Positions 1 to 7,069 are shown, counted from the stretch's first letter. The stretch: DNA of 21,406 bases from ZC4RG17 sp036380875 (GCA_036380875.1 DASVDX010000046.1:1-21406), one strand, 5' to 3'. Notes: a model not told the origin generated them from the sequence alone. Numbers and translations are program-made.

Positions 1-103
1 CGATGCTGAACCTGTGCCCTACGACCGGGAAGTGGTGTCGGTGATGTGCGGCAACGAACGCGTTCGCCTCGACCAATTCCACCGGAGCGACGAACAGGCT
101 CAC
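1..103 (-). CDS. XF1762-like phage protein, N-terminal fragment
   Basis: The first 34 residues of a protein whose remainder lies beyond the left edge. It starts at GTG (103-101), 4 bases after the stop of the preceding gene. The visible residues contain VELVEANAFVAAHHRHH followed by FPVVGHRFSI, which I recognise as the N-terminal signature (EANAFV-x3-HHRHH...V-GHKFSI) of the phage/bacterial XF1762 family. The biochemical function of the family is not settled to my knowledge; a relationship to GNAT-type acyltransferases is a recollection, not something visible here. It is the last visible gene of the early operon. The ribosome binding site is weak, so translation is probably coupled to the gene before it. 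Confidence 0.7.
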   Translation of the reverse strand, partial: MSLFVAPVELVEANAFVAAHHRHHFPVVGHRFSI

Positions 104-107
104 CCTG

Positions 108-389
108 TCACCGCCCATCCCAACTAGGGGGGTCTACGGAAAATGATCCGTCAGCAGCCCACTGTGATTCAGGAATCACTCGAGCACGTCGTGCCTTAGA
201 CGGCATCACATCGAGGACATGAAGGTCCACAGGGTCGTCGTATGGCTCCAACTTCAAGGAGTCCGCGACGAGCCGCAGCGCTTCCTTTGGTGTGGCGGCG
301 TACACCTGCCACACCTCAGCGTCGCCACCACCGGAGCATTCCCAACAGGCGTTGTGCTGGCCCGTTGCCCATACGACAAACCGCCTCAC
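108..389 (-). CDS. Hypothetical protein, 93 aa
   Basis: A small protein of unknown function. I chose the GTG at 389 because it overlaps the stop of the transglycosylase gene in the GTGA arrangement used throughout this operon, and GAGAGGA lies a few bases upstream. Longer readings run into the upstream gene. The protein has a short Cys pair (CWEC) near residues 15-18, a central segment resembling a small alpha/beta fold (EVWQVYAATPKEALRLVA), and a tail rich in Ser, Pro and Asp. The N-terminal pattern (FVVWATGQ...) recalls small phage proteins of unknown role. I recognise no family. The position downstream of the lysozyme-like gene suggests co-expression, not a shared function. Confidence 0.6.
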   Translation of the reverse strand: MRRFVVWATGQHNACWECSGGGDAEVWQVYAATPKEALRLVADSLKLEPYDDPVDLHVLDVMPSKARRARVIPESQWAADGSFSVDPPSWDGR

Positions 390-964
390 ATGCACCGTCC
401 TCTCACTGTCCAGTGACCCCACCCGCCGACACGCCACAACCATGCGGCGACAGCCACGTTCGCTTCGGGATCCCACACCGACGCTCCCGCCCAACCAGCC
501 TTACGGGACCGCTCCTCCCAATACTTCGGGAGGTGTTGGAACAATCCGGACGCTCCCGACCCGGAATGGTGGGCGTCAGGGTTGCCGCCCGACTCGTGGT
601 GGATGATGCAGAGAGCCCGATCCACCTGGCCGGCCGGGAAGTAGGCGGCCACCAGGGGACGCCACCGTTCCACCCGGTCGCCGAACACGGTGATCGACGA
701 CACTTCCGCCCAGTCCGCACCCGACGCCTGGAACGTGCCGTCCCACCGAGGATGCCGGCGACGCATGTCGTCGTATTCGGCGAACACGGCCTCGAGACCG
801 GCGTAGGGGTACAGCGAGAGGGTGTCGCCGGTAGCGTGAGAGAGCGCGTCGGCGAGGCGGCGGTGCCAACCCTCCAACCATTGGTTCAACTCCCGCCACG
901 TGTGGCCGTGGGCGGGGAGAGCCACCGCCACGACGAGGAGGAGGGCAACGATGAGGGACCGCAT
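386..964 (-). CDS. Secreted lysozyme/transglycosylase-like muramidase
   Basis: A 192-residue protein predicted to cleave peptidoglycan glycan strands. Residues 1-20 look like a Sec signal peptide (MRSL, a Leu/Val/Ala core, then ALPAHGH). The C-terminal half carries a lysozyme-fold/SLT-like domain: the likely catalytic Glu124 in CIIHHESGGNP, followed by the characteristic ASGLFQ (138-143) and a Trp-rich end (AAWLWRVGGWGHW). Cys119 and Cys191 could form a disulphide, which fits export. The start ATG overlaps the stop of the ATPase gene (TGATG). It is unusual that an exported wall enzyme is embedded in the recombination/replication operon instead of the lysis cassette or virion genes. It could act in superinfection, wall remodelling or as a second lysin. 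Transglycosylase versus lysozyme chemistry cannot be decided from the sequence. Confidence 0.82.
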   Translation of the reverse strand: MRSLIVALLLVVAVALPAHGHTWRELNQWLEGWHRRLADALSHATGDTLSLYPYAGLEAVFAEYDDMRRRHPRWDGTFQASGADWAEVSSITVFGDRVERWRPLVAAYFPAGQVDRALCIIHHESGGNPDAHHSGSGASGLFQHLPKYWEERSRKAGWAGASVWDPEANVAVAAWLWRVGGWGHWTVRGRCM

Positions 965-2274
965 CAGAACACCTCGTCCCCCAGAAGATCCTCCTGCACC
1001 CCGTCGTCACGACCCGCCACCAACAAGTCGTCAGCCGGACGCCACAACCCCGGCTTCCCCTTCCGCCCCTCATTCACATTCACGAACCGGGCGTCACGGT
1101 TCAACATCGACCGGATCGACGCCTCCTTCGCCCCCACCATTTCGGCGATTCGAGCCACCGGCATCGGCTCCGTCGACGTTGAGAACAACGACAACACTCG
1201 ACCCGCCAGATCCTCCTCCGACCCGATCTCCACATCCTCGGCGGACACGAGACGGAACCGGGCGTACTCCAACCCCTGCTTGCCGTCCGTGGTCAACTCC
1301 CACGCCACCGGCATCAGCCGTCCCACGTTGTTCGCTTTCTCCAACGACAACACGAACCGGCGCGTACCCCCACCCATCTCCATGAGACGAGTCATCTCCC
1401 ACTCCATGCGGGCAAGGTTCTGGTTGAACACCGACCCGTAACCCCCGCGGCGACCCTTCTGAATGTCCTCCTTCGCCTTGTGGTCGATCAGAAGGGCTGG
1501 CCGGCCGACCTCACGGAGCGCACCCATCAGCCCGATCGTCGTGTCCTCACCCGACGACTGGCCCGACGGACCAGCAGCCATCTGCCTCGAGTCGACGATC
1601 ACCATGACCGCACCGACTCGGCGCACCTCGTCTCGGACGCGCCGCACCACTTTGGCGAGAGGCGCCGACTCGTTGCGGTAGAAGATCAGATCCCGGTCGG
1701 GGAGGGACACACCAGTCCCCGCACACAACGCCCGCAACCGGCGGGCGTGTTCAGACACGTTCGCCTCCCAATCCAAATACATGACCGGGCCCGTCACCTC
1801 AGCTCCAAGACCCAGGAACTTGGGGGACCCAGTGGTGACGGTGAGGGCGACAGCTTCGGCGAACAGCGACTTGCCAGACCCGCCAGCAGCGATAAGACGA
1901 GTGTGGCCCCCGGTTTCGATGAGGGGTTCGACCAGCCATTTGAACGGTTCCGGTTCCACCGCCGCCAAATCAACCGTGACCGTGTCCTCACGCCACGCTT
2001 GCAGCGAATGGTGGAAAGCGAACCGCAACCCCTCACCCCACGGTTCTTTCCGGTTCTGCGCTTTGGCGTCGTCGATGAACGGTTGAGCAGCCCGCGGCAC
2101 CATGAGGTTGCGGATCCCTTGAGCTACCGGCACGTCGACTCCGTCGACCCGGAGCTCCACCCACGCTTCGACTCCCCGTCCAATAGGAGTGACCTGTTCG
2201 ACGAGGATGGTGGCTCCGGCGTCATCGTTGCGGTACTGCCAGCCGCCGGGGGTGGGTGAGGGTGTCCACGTCAT
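964..2274 (-). CDS. RepA/RecA-like AAA ATPase (putative replicative helicase)
   Basis: A 436-residue P-loop ATPase of the RecA-like, RepA/AAA_25 type. Walker A is AAGGSGKS at residues 129-136. A second hydrophobic strand ending in acidic residues (VMYLDWE) is at 164-170, Walker B (VMVIVDSR) at 223-230, and a sensor-like LLIDHKAKED at 261-270. The N-terminal about 110 residues form a separate unrecognised domain. The C-terminus (about 365-420) reads as a winged helix (PVARIAEMVG...SIRSMLNRD...GLWRP), probably DNA binding. In phages and plasmids such proteins serve as hexameric replicative helicases or helicase-like ATPases, often beside a primase; none is visible here. The ATG overlaps the previous stop by 4 bases. 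The ATPase call is firm; the helicase role is inferred. Confidence 0.88.
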   Translation of the reverse strand: MTWTPSPTPGGWQYRNDDAGATILVEQVTPIGRGVEAWVELRVDGVDVPVAQGIRNLMVPRAAQPFIDDAKAQNRKEPWGEGLRFAFHHSLQAWREDTVTVDLAAVEPEPFKWLVEPLIETGGHTRLIAAGGSGKSLFAEAVALTVTTGSPKFLGLGAEVTGPVMYLDWEANVSEHARRLRALCAGTGVSLPDRDLIFYRNESAPLAKVVRRVRDEVRRVGAVMVIVDSRQMAAGPSGQSSGEDTTIGLMGALREVGRPALLIDHKAKEDIQKGRRGGYGSVFNQNLARMEWEMTRLMEMGGGTRRFVLSLEKANNVGRLMPVAWELTTDGKQGLEYARFRLVSAEDVEIGSEEDLAGRVLSLFSTSTEPMPVARIAEMVGAKEASIRSMLNRDARFVNVNEGRKGKPGLWRPADDLLVAGRDDGVQEDLLGDEVF

Positions 2275-2606
2275 GTCACCTCCGGTCGGGGGTCAGAGCT
2301 GAGGACGCGTTGCAGGTTCTCGGCGAGGATCGACGCGGCGCCGACCGGGAGGAACACGGTCAACTCGTCGAGAATGTGGACGTGGTCACAACCACCGTTG
2401 GCGAAACAGTCGAACGGCAAGAGGTTGAGGCGAAGGTCGACCGCCTCCACCTTTTGAGTGTCGGCGTCGACGAGGATGCCGACACCGATCCCGTAGGCGA
2501 ACACGTCCGGCCGGACGGTTCTCCCGTCGGGTTCATATCTTCCCGTATAGATGTTGCCGGCGGCGTCGACGATGACTTCGGGCGTGTGGTCGGGGGTAGG
2601 CGTCAT
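2271..2606 (-). CDS. Hypothetical protein, 111 aa
   Basis: A protein of unknown function between RusA and the RepA-like ATPase, overlapping both genes by 4 bases (ATGA), so probably translated by coupling. Translation from ATG 2606 gives MTPTPDHTPEVIVDAAGNIY. The centre contains a hydrophobic strand-rich portion (VFAYGIGVGILVDADTQKVEAVDLRL) and a short CFANGGCDHVHILDEL stretch whose two Cys and two His could bind a metal. The C-terminus is helical. I recognise no domain. The context suggests a DNA-metabolism accessory protein, but nothing in the sequence demonstrates it. Confidence 0.65.
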   Translation of the reverse strand: MTPTPDHTPEVIVDAAGNIYTGRYEPDGRTVRPDVFAYGIGVGILVDADTQKVEAVDLRLNLLPFDCFANGGCDHVHILDELTVFLPVGAASILAENLQRVLSSDPRPEVT

Positions 2607-3043
2607 GGGAGAACCTCGTAGACAGTGACCTTCGCCCCCTCCCGCGTGAGCGACTCGTCTTGGTCCCACTCCTTCGTTCCGGTGAGAGTGATGACCTGCG
2701 CGTCGTCCTTGAACACGATGCCGGTGAGGGCATCGAGGACCGCCCGGAGGAGTTTGTCCACATCGGGTCGTGCGGTGGGGTAGGTCTGCTTGGTTTTCGG
2801 GTGGCGTTTGGGTCGACGGAGGTAGAAGTGGACGACGACGGCGACGGGGCGGACCGTCGGGGGTTTCTCGCCCCACTCCGCCATCGCCGCGGCACGAACA
2901 TCTGCCCGCCAATCCCCAACACCCTTCGACGACTCCACTACCTGAGCTCGGCCGGTCGCCTTGTTCACGAACGCCCGCTTAGAACCTTGGGGCTTCGGTG
3001 TGCCGTGAACAAAGAAGGTCACGGTGTCGGCGGGCCGGCTCAT
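2603..3043 (-). CDS. rusA: RusA-family Holliday junction resolvase
   Basis: A 146-residue RusA-like endodeoxyribonuclease that would resolve Holliday junctions or branched DNA formed during phage recombination and replication. The family signature is clear: the N-terminal strand with GTPKPQGSKR (14-23), the basic HFYLRRPKRHPK region (72-83), then RPDVDKLLRAVLDALTGI (92-109) followed by KDDAQV. Asp94, Asp96 and Asp113/114 are the expected acidic, metal-binding residues. Length matches phage RusA proteins. The ATG overlaps the 80-aa gene upstream by 4 bases. Together with the YqaJ-type exonuclease and RecT it completes a phage recombination module. Confidence 0.93.
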   Translation of the reverse strand: MSRPADTVTFFVHGTPKPQGSKRAFVNKATGRAQVVESSKGVGDWRADVRAAAMAEWGEKPPTVRPVAVVVHFYLRRPKRHPKTKQTYPTARPDVDKLLRAVLDALTGIVFKDDAQVITLTGTKEWDQDESLTREGAKVTVYEVLP

Positions 3044-3282
3044 GTCGTCCTCTTGGCGTCGGACGCTTCGGCGACCATCCGCCTGATCGACCCGTCCGGC
3101 AGCCGTACGACCAGCGGATAGACCTCACCTTCGAGGGCGCGGATCCACAGTTCGACGGCGTCGTCGGCACCAGCACCGTTGAGGTTGATCTGCCACTGAC
3201 CCTTCGAGTACCGAGTGACGTGGACTCGTTCGACTCCGGCGATCTGGTTGAGAAGATCGACGAGTGTTGCGTCCAGGCTCAC
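3040..3282 (-). CDS. Hypothetical protein, 80 aa
   Basis: A small protein between recT and rusA with 4-base ATGA overlaps on both sides. It starts MSLDATLVDLLNQIAGVERVHVTRY and looks like a compact alpha/beta protein with a central strand (GQWQINLNG) and a C-terminal VYPLVVRLPDGSIRRMV segment. I recognise no catalytic motif, membrane segment or Cys cluster. Position in the recombination block suggests an accessory role in recombination or DNA binding, but this is guilt by association only. Confidence 0.62.
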   Translation of the reverse strand: MSLDATLVDLLNQIAGVERVHVTRYSKGQWQINLNGAGADDAVELWIRALEGEVYPLVVRLPDGSIRRMVAEASDAKRTT

Positions 3283-4067
3283 GACTCCTCCTCGCCGACC
3301 ACGTCGATCACGTCCGGGTCGCTCAAATCCTCAATCGACCCCGGAATCTGACGGGCGATCCCCTGGTCAGCACCCAACGCCGCCTGAAACTCCACCGACG
3401 CCGGCAGCCACTTGAACAACTGGCGGACCGCCGTCTTGCGGGCCATCGCCTCGTAATCCGTGTTCCACGGCGACGACTCCCGGTCCGCACCCTTCGACCG
3501 GGCCCGCACCGCATCCACCTCGTTCTTGGTCAACACCACGAACGGGCTGCCGCCCGTCACCAGCCGGGCATGCGCGTACGCGTGCGTGATCTCAGGTTTC
3601 GCCGCCGCCGCCGGCACATGACGGAGGTACTGGTTGGTGCCGTACTCGTACTCGAAGTGGTCGCCGTCATGGACCACCCGCCCCTGAATCTCCGACACCA
3701 TCCCCGACCGGAGCGCCAACTGGATCATCCCCTGGTAGCCGATGATGAGCTGGCACTCCTTCTTGAACGGCACCAGATAGGCGTGACCCAACGGGCCACC
3801 CGGTTCGAGGCCGAGCTGGGCGGCGGACACGATGGCACCGAGGATCGACACCTCCGAACACTCCAAGAGTCCCTTCGTCGTGCGGAGCGACGTCAACGCG
3901 ATGCGTGCGAACCGCTGCGGGTCGATGATGGGCGAGCCGTCCGACTTGGTGAGCGCGAGACGGAGTTGAGGTTCGAGCTTCTCGAGTTGCCGCCGGTAGT
4001 GTTCGCCCTTCGACGGCTTCTCGGCTGCCGCTTCGACTCGTTCAGCGAGTTCCGATCCGGCCATCAC
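3279..4067 (-). CDS. recT: RecT-family single-strand annealing protein
   Basis: A 262-residue RecT protein, which binds single-stranded DNA left by a 5'-3' exonuclease and anneals it to a homologous strand. Recognisable features are the RecT core ALTSLRTTKGLLEC.., AAQLGLEPGGPLGHAYLVPF, QLIIGYQGMIQLALRSGMV, and the later NTDYEAMARKTAVRQLFKWLP. Length is normal for the family. Two overlapping start codons occur: GTG at 4067 and ATG at 4064, forming GTGATG around the stop of the gene before it; either gives almost the same protein. The exonuclease partner is encoded two genes upstream in the same operon, as usual for RecE/RecT or YqaJ/RecT pairs. The acidic C-terminus (DVIDVVGEEES) is typical. 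Confidence 0.95.
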   Translation of the reverse strand: MMAGSELAERVEAAAEKPSKGEHYRRQLEKLEPQLRLALTKSDGSPIIDPQRFARIALTSLRTTKGLLECSEVSILGAIVSAAQLGLEPGGPLGHAYLVPFKKECQLIIGYQGMIQLALRSGMVSEIQGRVVHDGDHFEYEYGTNQYLRHVPAAAAKPEITHAYAHARLVTGGSPFVVLTKNEVDAVRARSKGADRESSPWNTDYEAMARKTAVRQLFKWLPASVEFQAALGADQGIARQIPGSIEDLSDPDVIDVVGEEES

Positions 4068-4348
4068 TCCTCCTCGCCGGCGAACGGGGCGTACGAAAAG
4101 GCGGCGTAACGGTCGACGATCTCCTTGACCGTCTCCTCGTCGTACTCCGCCACGATCTCGGTCTTGGCGCCCGCCTTGAACGCCAACCCGTCGTCGTCCT
4201 TCTTGGACCGGCCGTCAGAGACGACTTCGCACCGCATGAGCAGGTAGAGGACGTCGCCGATCTCGAGTTGCCGTTCGATGGTTTTCCCGCCGAATCCGAG
4301 GGCGGTCTTGGGTTCCGGCTCGAGGCCGGGTATGTGTTCAGTGGTCAC
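4064..4348 (-). CDS. Hypothetical protein, 94 aa
   Basis: An unknown small protein immediately upstream of recT. It starts at GTG 4348 in a GTGA overlap with the preceding gene and continues TTEHIPGLEPEPKTALGFGG. The middle (IERQLEIGDVLYLLMRCEVV) is a strand-rich segment resembling small phage beta-barrel proteins that actinophages often encode near their recombination genes. A central lysine/aspartate stretch (SKKDDDG) and an acidic C-terminus (FAGEEE) follow. No enzyme motif can be seen. The high charge and location next to recT make a nucleic-acid or recombinase accessory plausible but unproven. Confidence 0.62.
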   Translation of the reverse strand: MTTEHIPGLEPEPKTALGFGGKTIERQLEIGDVLYLLMRCEVVSDGRSKKDDDGLAFKAGAKTEIVAEYDEETVKEIVDRYAAFSYAPFAGEEE

Positions 4349-4626
4349 TGTTCCTCCTTCGGTGTCTCCGGTGCTACGTGGTCGCGGTACTCGGCCCGCA
4401 TCTCCTCGAGTGGGATGCCCCCGCTGAGGTATGTTTCCCCGGCCGTCCACCCGCACGGGCAGTAGGCGAGGAGTTGGTGGCCGCCGATCACTGTCACGAT
4501 GCGGAGTTCGTGGAACACCATCTGCAAGCCGTCCGACGACGACCCCACCAGCACCGGCGGCAAGACGACCGGACAGGTCGACTCATGGTTCCCGGCCGTG
4601 TCCAACTCGCAGTACGCACAACCCAT
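4345..4626 (-). CDS. Small putative zinc-binding protein, 93 aa
   Basis: A 93-residue protein encoded between the exonuclease and the 94-aa gene. It starts at ATG 4626 overlapping the exonuclease stop (TGATG). Cys3, Cys6, His14 and Cys18 form a C-x2-C-x7-H-x3-C group suited to a zinc knuckle or small finger, and a second CPC pair is at 56-58 with His50 nearby. The rest is an alpha/beta mixture (MVFHELRIVTVIGGHQLLAYC) with an acidic tail. The second part resembles a one-domain zinc-ribbon-like fold seen in many actinophage small proteins, but I cannot name the family. Function unknown. Confidence 0.62.
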   Translation of the reverse strand: MGCAYCELDTAGNHESTCPVVLPPVLVGSSSDGLQMVFHELRIVTVIGGHQLLAYCPCGWTAGETYLSGGIPLEEMRAEYRDHVAPETPKEEQ

Positions 4627-5642
4627 CAGTCCTTCTCCTTCACCAACTCGAACCGCCGGAACGTCGACGCCTTCACCACGTACTCCTTCCGCGACACCGT
4701 CCGCCACCGCACAACCGGGCGCCCCTCAAACACCCCCACACCCGCATCCCCCAACGCCGCTTTCACTTCGTTCTCCATGCGAGTGATCGCCGCCTTCAAC
4801 TCCTGCTCCTGGTCTTTGAGGATTCGCAGAGTCGCTACCGCCGCCATCGCCTTCTCATCGAGTTCGGCTTCCGCGTCGGACGACTCGGGGTACAAGTCCG
4901 CCAGGACACGGGTCGTCGCATCCGACCCGTCGATCTCGGGGGGTTCACCGTCGACGATGTGCTGGCGCCACCATTCGGTCGCCCGCTCGTACACCACCTG
5001 TTGAACCCGCTCGTCGGCCGGCACCTCGTACACCTCGAACCGGCGACCGCCGTGGAGACACGCCACCCACGCCATGTCCAACCCAGTAGCGAGTAGCTGC
5101 CATTGGACTTGGATCTGGTAGTGGTCGGGGACTTCGTCCCACCGTCTGAACGACCCGTCGGTCTTGATCTCAACGACACCGAGCGCGCCGTCGGCCGGGT
5201 CGTCGCGGTCGCCGCCGTCGTCGTGTACGAACCCGTCGATCGTGGCGAACACGACGGGAAGCACCCCGCCGTCACGGACAACCATCAGTTCCGGGCCGAC
5301 GTACAGGCCCGTCTCCTCGGCGAACTGGGCCCGGATCACGTCCTCGAGACGCTTCCCCCACGCCATCGCCTCGTTGGGTTCCCGCTCGTACCCTTCGACC
5401 TTCTCCGCCCACACCGTGTACGGCGACGACCAGGGGGACATGCCGAGGATGGCGGCTATGTCGGATGCGCCGAGCCCGGTGCGCCGGATGGCGAGCCATT
5501 CGGCGCGGCCTGGGCCGGTCGTGTCGACCGTGTGGTAGGTGGGGACGCCGAGTGTTTCATCCACCCCGCCGGCTGTCCGCTGGGCGTGCTCGGGCTCTCC
5601 CCGGCCACCATGCTCGGCGTCCACCACGTCCTGAACGATCAC
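4626..5642 (-). CDS. YqaJ-type (lambda-exonuclease-like) viral recombinase
   Basis: A 338-residue PD-(D/E)xK nuclease of the YqaJ viral recombinase family, expected to be the processive 5'-3' exonuclease that makes single strands for RecT. Diagnostic features are RRTGLGASDIAAILGMSPW (53-71), MAWGKRLEDVIRAQF (93-107, with conserved Glu100), the catalytic Asp136 in VVFATIDGFV, and the E-x-K pair Glu158/Lys160 in LGVVEIKT. These are followed by YQIQVQWQLLATGL (175-188), which also fits the family. The N-terminal about 45 residues are an unusual low-complexity extension before the domain; a later start is possible, but the ATG at 5642 overlaps the previous stop as in neighbouring genes. The C-terminal third is helical, probably coiled-coil. 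Confidence 0.92.
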   Translation of the reverse strand: MIVQDVVDAEHGGRGEPEHAQRTAGGVDETLGVPTYHTVDTTGPGRAEWLAIRRTGLGASDIAAILGMSPWSSPYTVWAEKVEGYEREPNEAMAWGKRLEDVIRAQFAEETGLYVGPELMVVRDGGVLPVVFATIDGFVHDDGGDRDDPADGALGVVEIKTDGSFRRWDEVPDHYQIQVQWQLLATGLDMAWVACLHGGRRFEVYEVPADERVQQVVYERATEWWRQHIVDGEPPEIDGSDATTRVLADLYPESSDAEAELDEKAMAAVATLRILKDQEQELKAAITRMENEVKAALGDAGVGVFEGRPVVRWRTVSRKEYVVKASTFRRFELVKEKD

Positions 5643-6115
5643 GACGCCACCTCTGACGCCGCTGGCAGCATCTTCGGCATCGACCCCGACTCATAGGCCA
5701 CCGCCACCTGGGGCAACGCCCACTGGCCCACCGTGGTCCCATCGGGGAGAACAATGTGCGCCAGGAACTCGGCCTCGAACTCGGTGATGCCCGCCTCGAC
5801 CGCCTCCAACTTGGCCTGGATGACCAGTTTCAGCGCACGCCACCGCTGTCGGGTCGCCTGCTCCCAATGGCTGTACGCCTGCTGAGGGGTCCGCCTCGTC
5901 CCCCGGTTGGGCGTGTGGGTGAACTCCCGATCCTCGGGGTCTGGCATCTCCAACATGAACCTGATGTGGCGACCGTGGGCTCGGAACTGGACGACGGCCC
6001 GAGTCGCCTCCCACCCGTACATGAACTGGTCTGCGCCGTACCGTTGCAAGATCCGCTCGATCTCGGATCGGGAACGGTCAGCGGAGACCTCCGTGTTGGC
6101 CGCGTACTTGGTCAC
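5639..6115 (-). CDS. Conserved phage hypothetical protein, 158 aa
   Basis: A protein of a family I recognise from many phage early regions but whose function is unknown. The pattern is distinctive: NTEVSADRSRSEIERILQRYGA at the N-terminus, QFMYGW, then IRFMLEMPDPEDREF, a RQRWRALKLVIQAKLEAVEAGI helix, and finally FEAEFLAHIVLPDGTTVGQW with PQVAVAYESGSMPKMLP at the end. I chose the GTG at 6115, which gives the GTGA overlap typical of the operon and begins at the conserved block. It lies directly upstream of the exonuclease gene, a common arrangement in actinophages and proteobacterial phages, so a role in DNA processing is likely by context only. Confidence 0.8.
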   Translation of the reverse strand: MTKYAANTEVSADRSRSEIERILQRYGADQFMYGWEATRAVVQFRAHGRHIRFMLEMPDPEDREFTHTPNRGTRRTPQQAYSHWEQATRQRWRALKLVIQAKLEAVEAGITEFEAEFLAHIVLPDGTTVGQWALPQVAVAYESGSMPKMLPAASEVAS

Positions 6116-6312
6116 GGAATCCTCCGCTGGTACACCCCACGCACCGAACACGACGGGCAGTAACCCTCCGTGTCGCACACACACTCACCACGGTCGACCC
6201 GCCGCACCCACTCCTTGTGTTCGATCGAACACTCCCCACCGGGCAGGTAGGCGCATTCGGGGTGGCCGTTCTTGCAGCGGTAGATCGGGTATTCGAGAAA
6301 CGGCAACGTCAC
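6112..6312 (-). CDS. Cys-rich hypothetical protein, 66 aa
   Basis: A short protein with eight or so potential metal ligands: Cys13, His17, Cys20, Cys28, Cys44, Cys46, Cys52 and Cys55 in 66 residues. The first set (C-x3-H-x2-C-x7-C) and the second (C-x-C-x5-C-x2-C) look like two small zinc-binding modules. Start ATG 6312 overlaps the previous gene stop by 4 bases. No family is recognised. Compact zinc proteins in early phage operons often bind nucleic acid or a host protein, but nothing here shows which. Confidence 0.6.
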   Translation of the reverse strand: MTLPFLEYPIYRCKNGHPECAYLPGGECSIEHKEWVRRVDRGECVCDTEGYCPSCSVRGVYQRRIP

Positions 6313-6605
6313 GACTCCACCACCCGCAACGAGTCGACCAACATGCCGACGATCTGGTCAGCCTTGGTCGCCGCCTCCACGAACGGCAGCCGCGGATCCG
6401 AGTCCTGCAACACGGCGAGGACGCGTTCCCTCAGCTCCTTCGTCTGGAAGCTCCGCCGGTCGCCGTCGACGCAGTATTCCCACTCGTCTGAACCGTCGGC
6501 CGAGAACAGGTGGTAGTGGTGGGGGAGAGCCTCACCGTGGCGGCACCGCCGCCTGACGATGATCTCCACCGGACCAACCCCACGGCCACGTTCGGCCAGT
6601 CTCAT
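6309..6605 (-). CDS. Hypothetical protein, 98 aa
   Basis: An unknown small protein. ATG 6605 (or the preceding GTG 6608, giving a GTGATG junction) is preferred because it overlaps the stop of the upstream membrane-protein gene. The N-terminal half is basic with several His (RRRCRHGEALPHHYHLF) and the C-terminal half is helical (TKELRERVLAVLQD, ATKADQIVGMLVDSL). No motif allows a functional call. Codon usage is GC-rich at third positions like its neighbours. Confidence 0.6.
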   Translation of the reverse strand: MRLAERGRGVGPVEIIVRRRCRHGEALPHHYHLFSADGSDEWEYCVDGDRRSFQTKELRERVLAVLQDSDPRLPFVEAATKADQIVGMLVDSLRVVES

Positions 6606-6817
6606 CACAGCCACTCCGACTCCTCCTTCGCTTCCTCGATCAGTCGGAACAGTTCGACTCCCGTACGGGCCAGAAACCAGCCCACACCGAAAAGGGCAAG
6701 GCCCACCGGGAACGACTTGAAAAGGGCGGTCCACCCGCCGAAACCCAACGCCAACCCGCCGACAAGTACGAGGGCGGCCGACAAGACGGCGAGAGGGCGA
6801 AGCGAAGCGGGCATCAC
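6605..6817 (-). CDS. Small two-helix membrane protein, 70 aa
   Basis: A 70-residue protein with two clear hydrophobic segments, about residues 8-28 and 37-56, and a charged cytoplasmic-type tail (RLIEEAKEESEWL). It is the second gene of the early operon. The start is GTG 6817 or ATG 6814; they overlap the stop of the excisionase-like gene as GTGATG. Small membrane proteins expressed early in temperate phages can be superinfection-exclusion factors or modulators of host membrane proteins; that role is a possibility only. It has no resemblance to the late-operon holin and lies far from it. Confidence 0.66.
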   Translation of the reverse strand: MMPASLRPLAVLSAALVLVGGLALGFGGWTALFKSFPVGLALFGVGWFLARTGVELFRLIEEAKEESEWL

Positions 6818-7047
6818 TCCACCCCCTCACCGTCACCTATCCCCGCACGCCCCAACTCGAGGAGGGCAGCACGGGAGATCCGAAACGTTTTGGGACCGAG
6901 TTCGAGGTGGGGCAACCGCTTCTCGGCGATCGCCTTGCGTATCGTGTCCTCATGGACTTTCAGCAGGGCCGCCGCCTCAGTGGTGGTGAGCCACTCGTCG
7001 GATTCGAGGACGCCGGCTGATTCAGCCTCAACGGGTGAATGAGTCAT
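6814..7047 (-). CDS. Excisionase/MerR-type winged-helix DNA-binding protein
   Basis: A 77-residue DNA-binding protein of the excisionase-family HTH_17 type. Residues 20-42 (LTTTEAAALLKVHEDTIRKAI) form the helix-turn-helix and LELGPKTFRISRAAL (48-62) the wing and final helix. It is the first gene of the leftward early operon and diverges from the repressor-integrase genes, the position of a Cro-like or Xis protein in actinophages. It may bias the integrase toward excision and/or repress the opposing promoter. There is no Shine-Dalgarno sequence upstream of the ATG, and the predicted -10 lies only about 12 bases away, so its mRNA may be leaderless. Excisionase versus Cro role cannot be separated from sequence. 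Confidence 0.82.
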   Translation of the reverse strand: MTHSPVEAESAGVLESDEWLTTTEAAALLKVHEDTIRKAIAEKRLPHLELGPKTFRISRAALLELGRAGIGDGEGVE

Positions 7048-7049
7048 AG

Positions 7050-7069
7050 CGGGTGGACACTATCACCCG
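7050..7069. promoter_or_regulatory. Inverted repeat, putative operator at early promoter
   Basis: CGGGTG at 7050-7055 and CACCCG at 7064-7069 form a perfect 6-bp inverted repeat with 8 bases between. It lies just upstream of the early operon ATG (7047) and overlaps the predicted -10 and start point, where a dimeric repressor would block transcription. A further GGGTG copy is at 7033-7037 inside the gene. Assignment as operator is an inference from position and symmetry. Confidence 0.5.
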
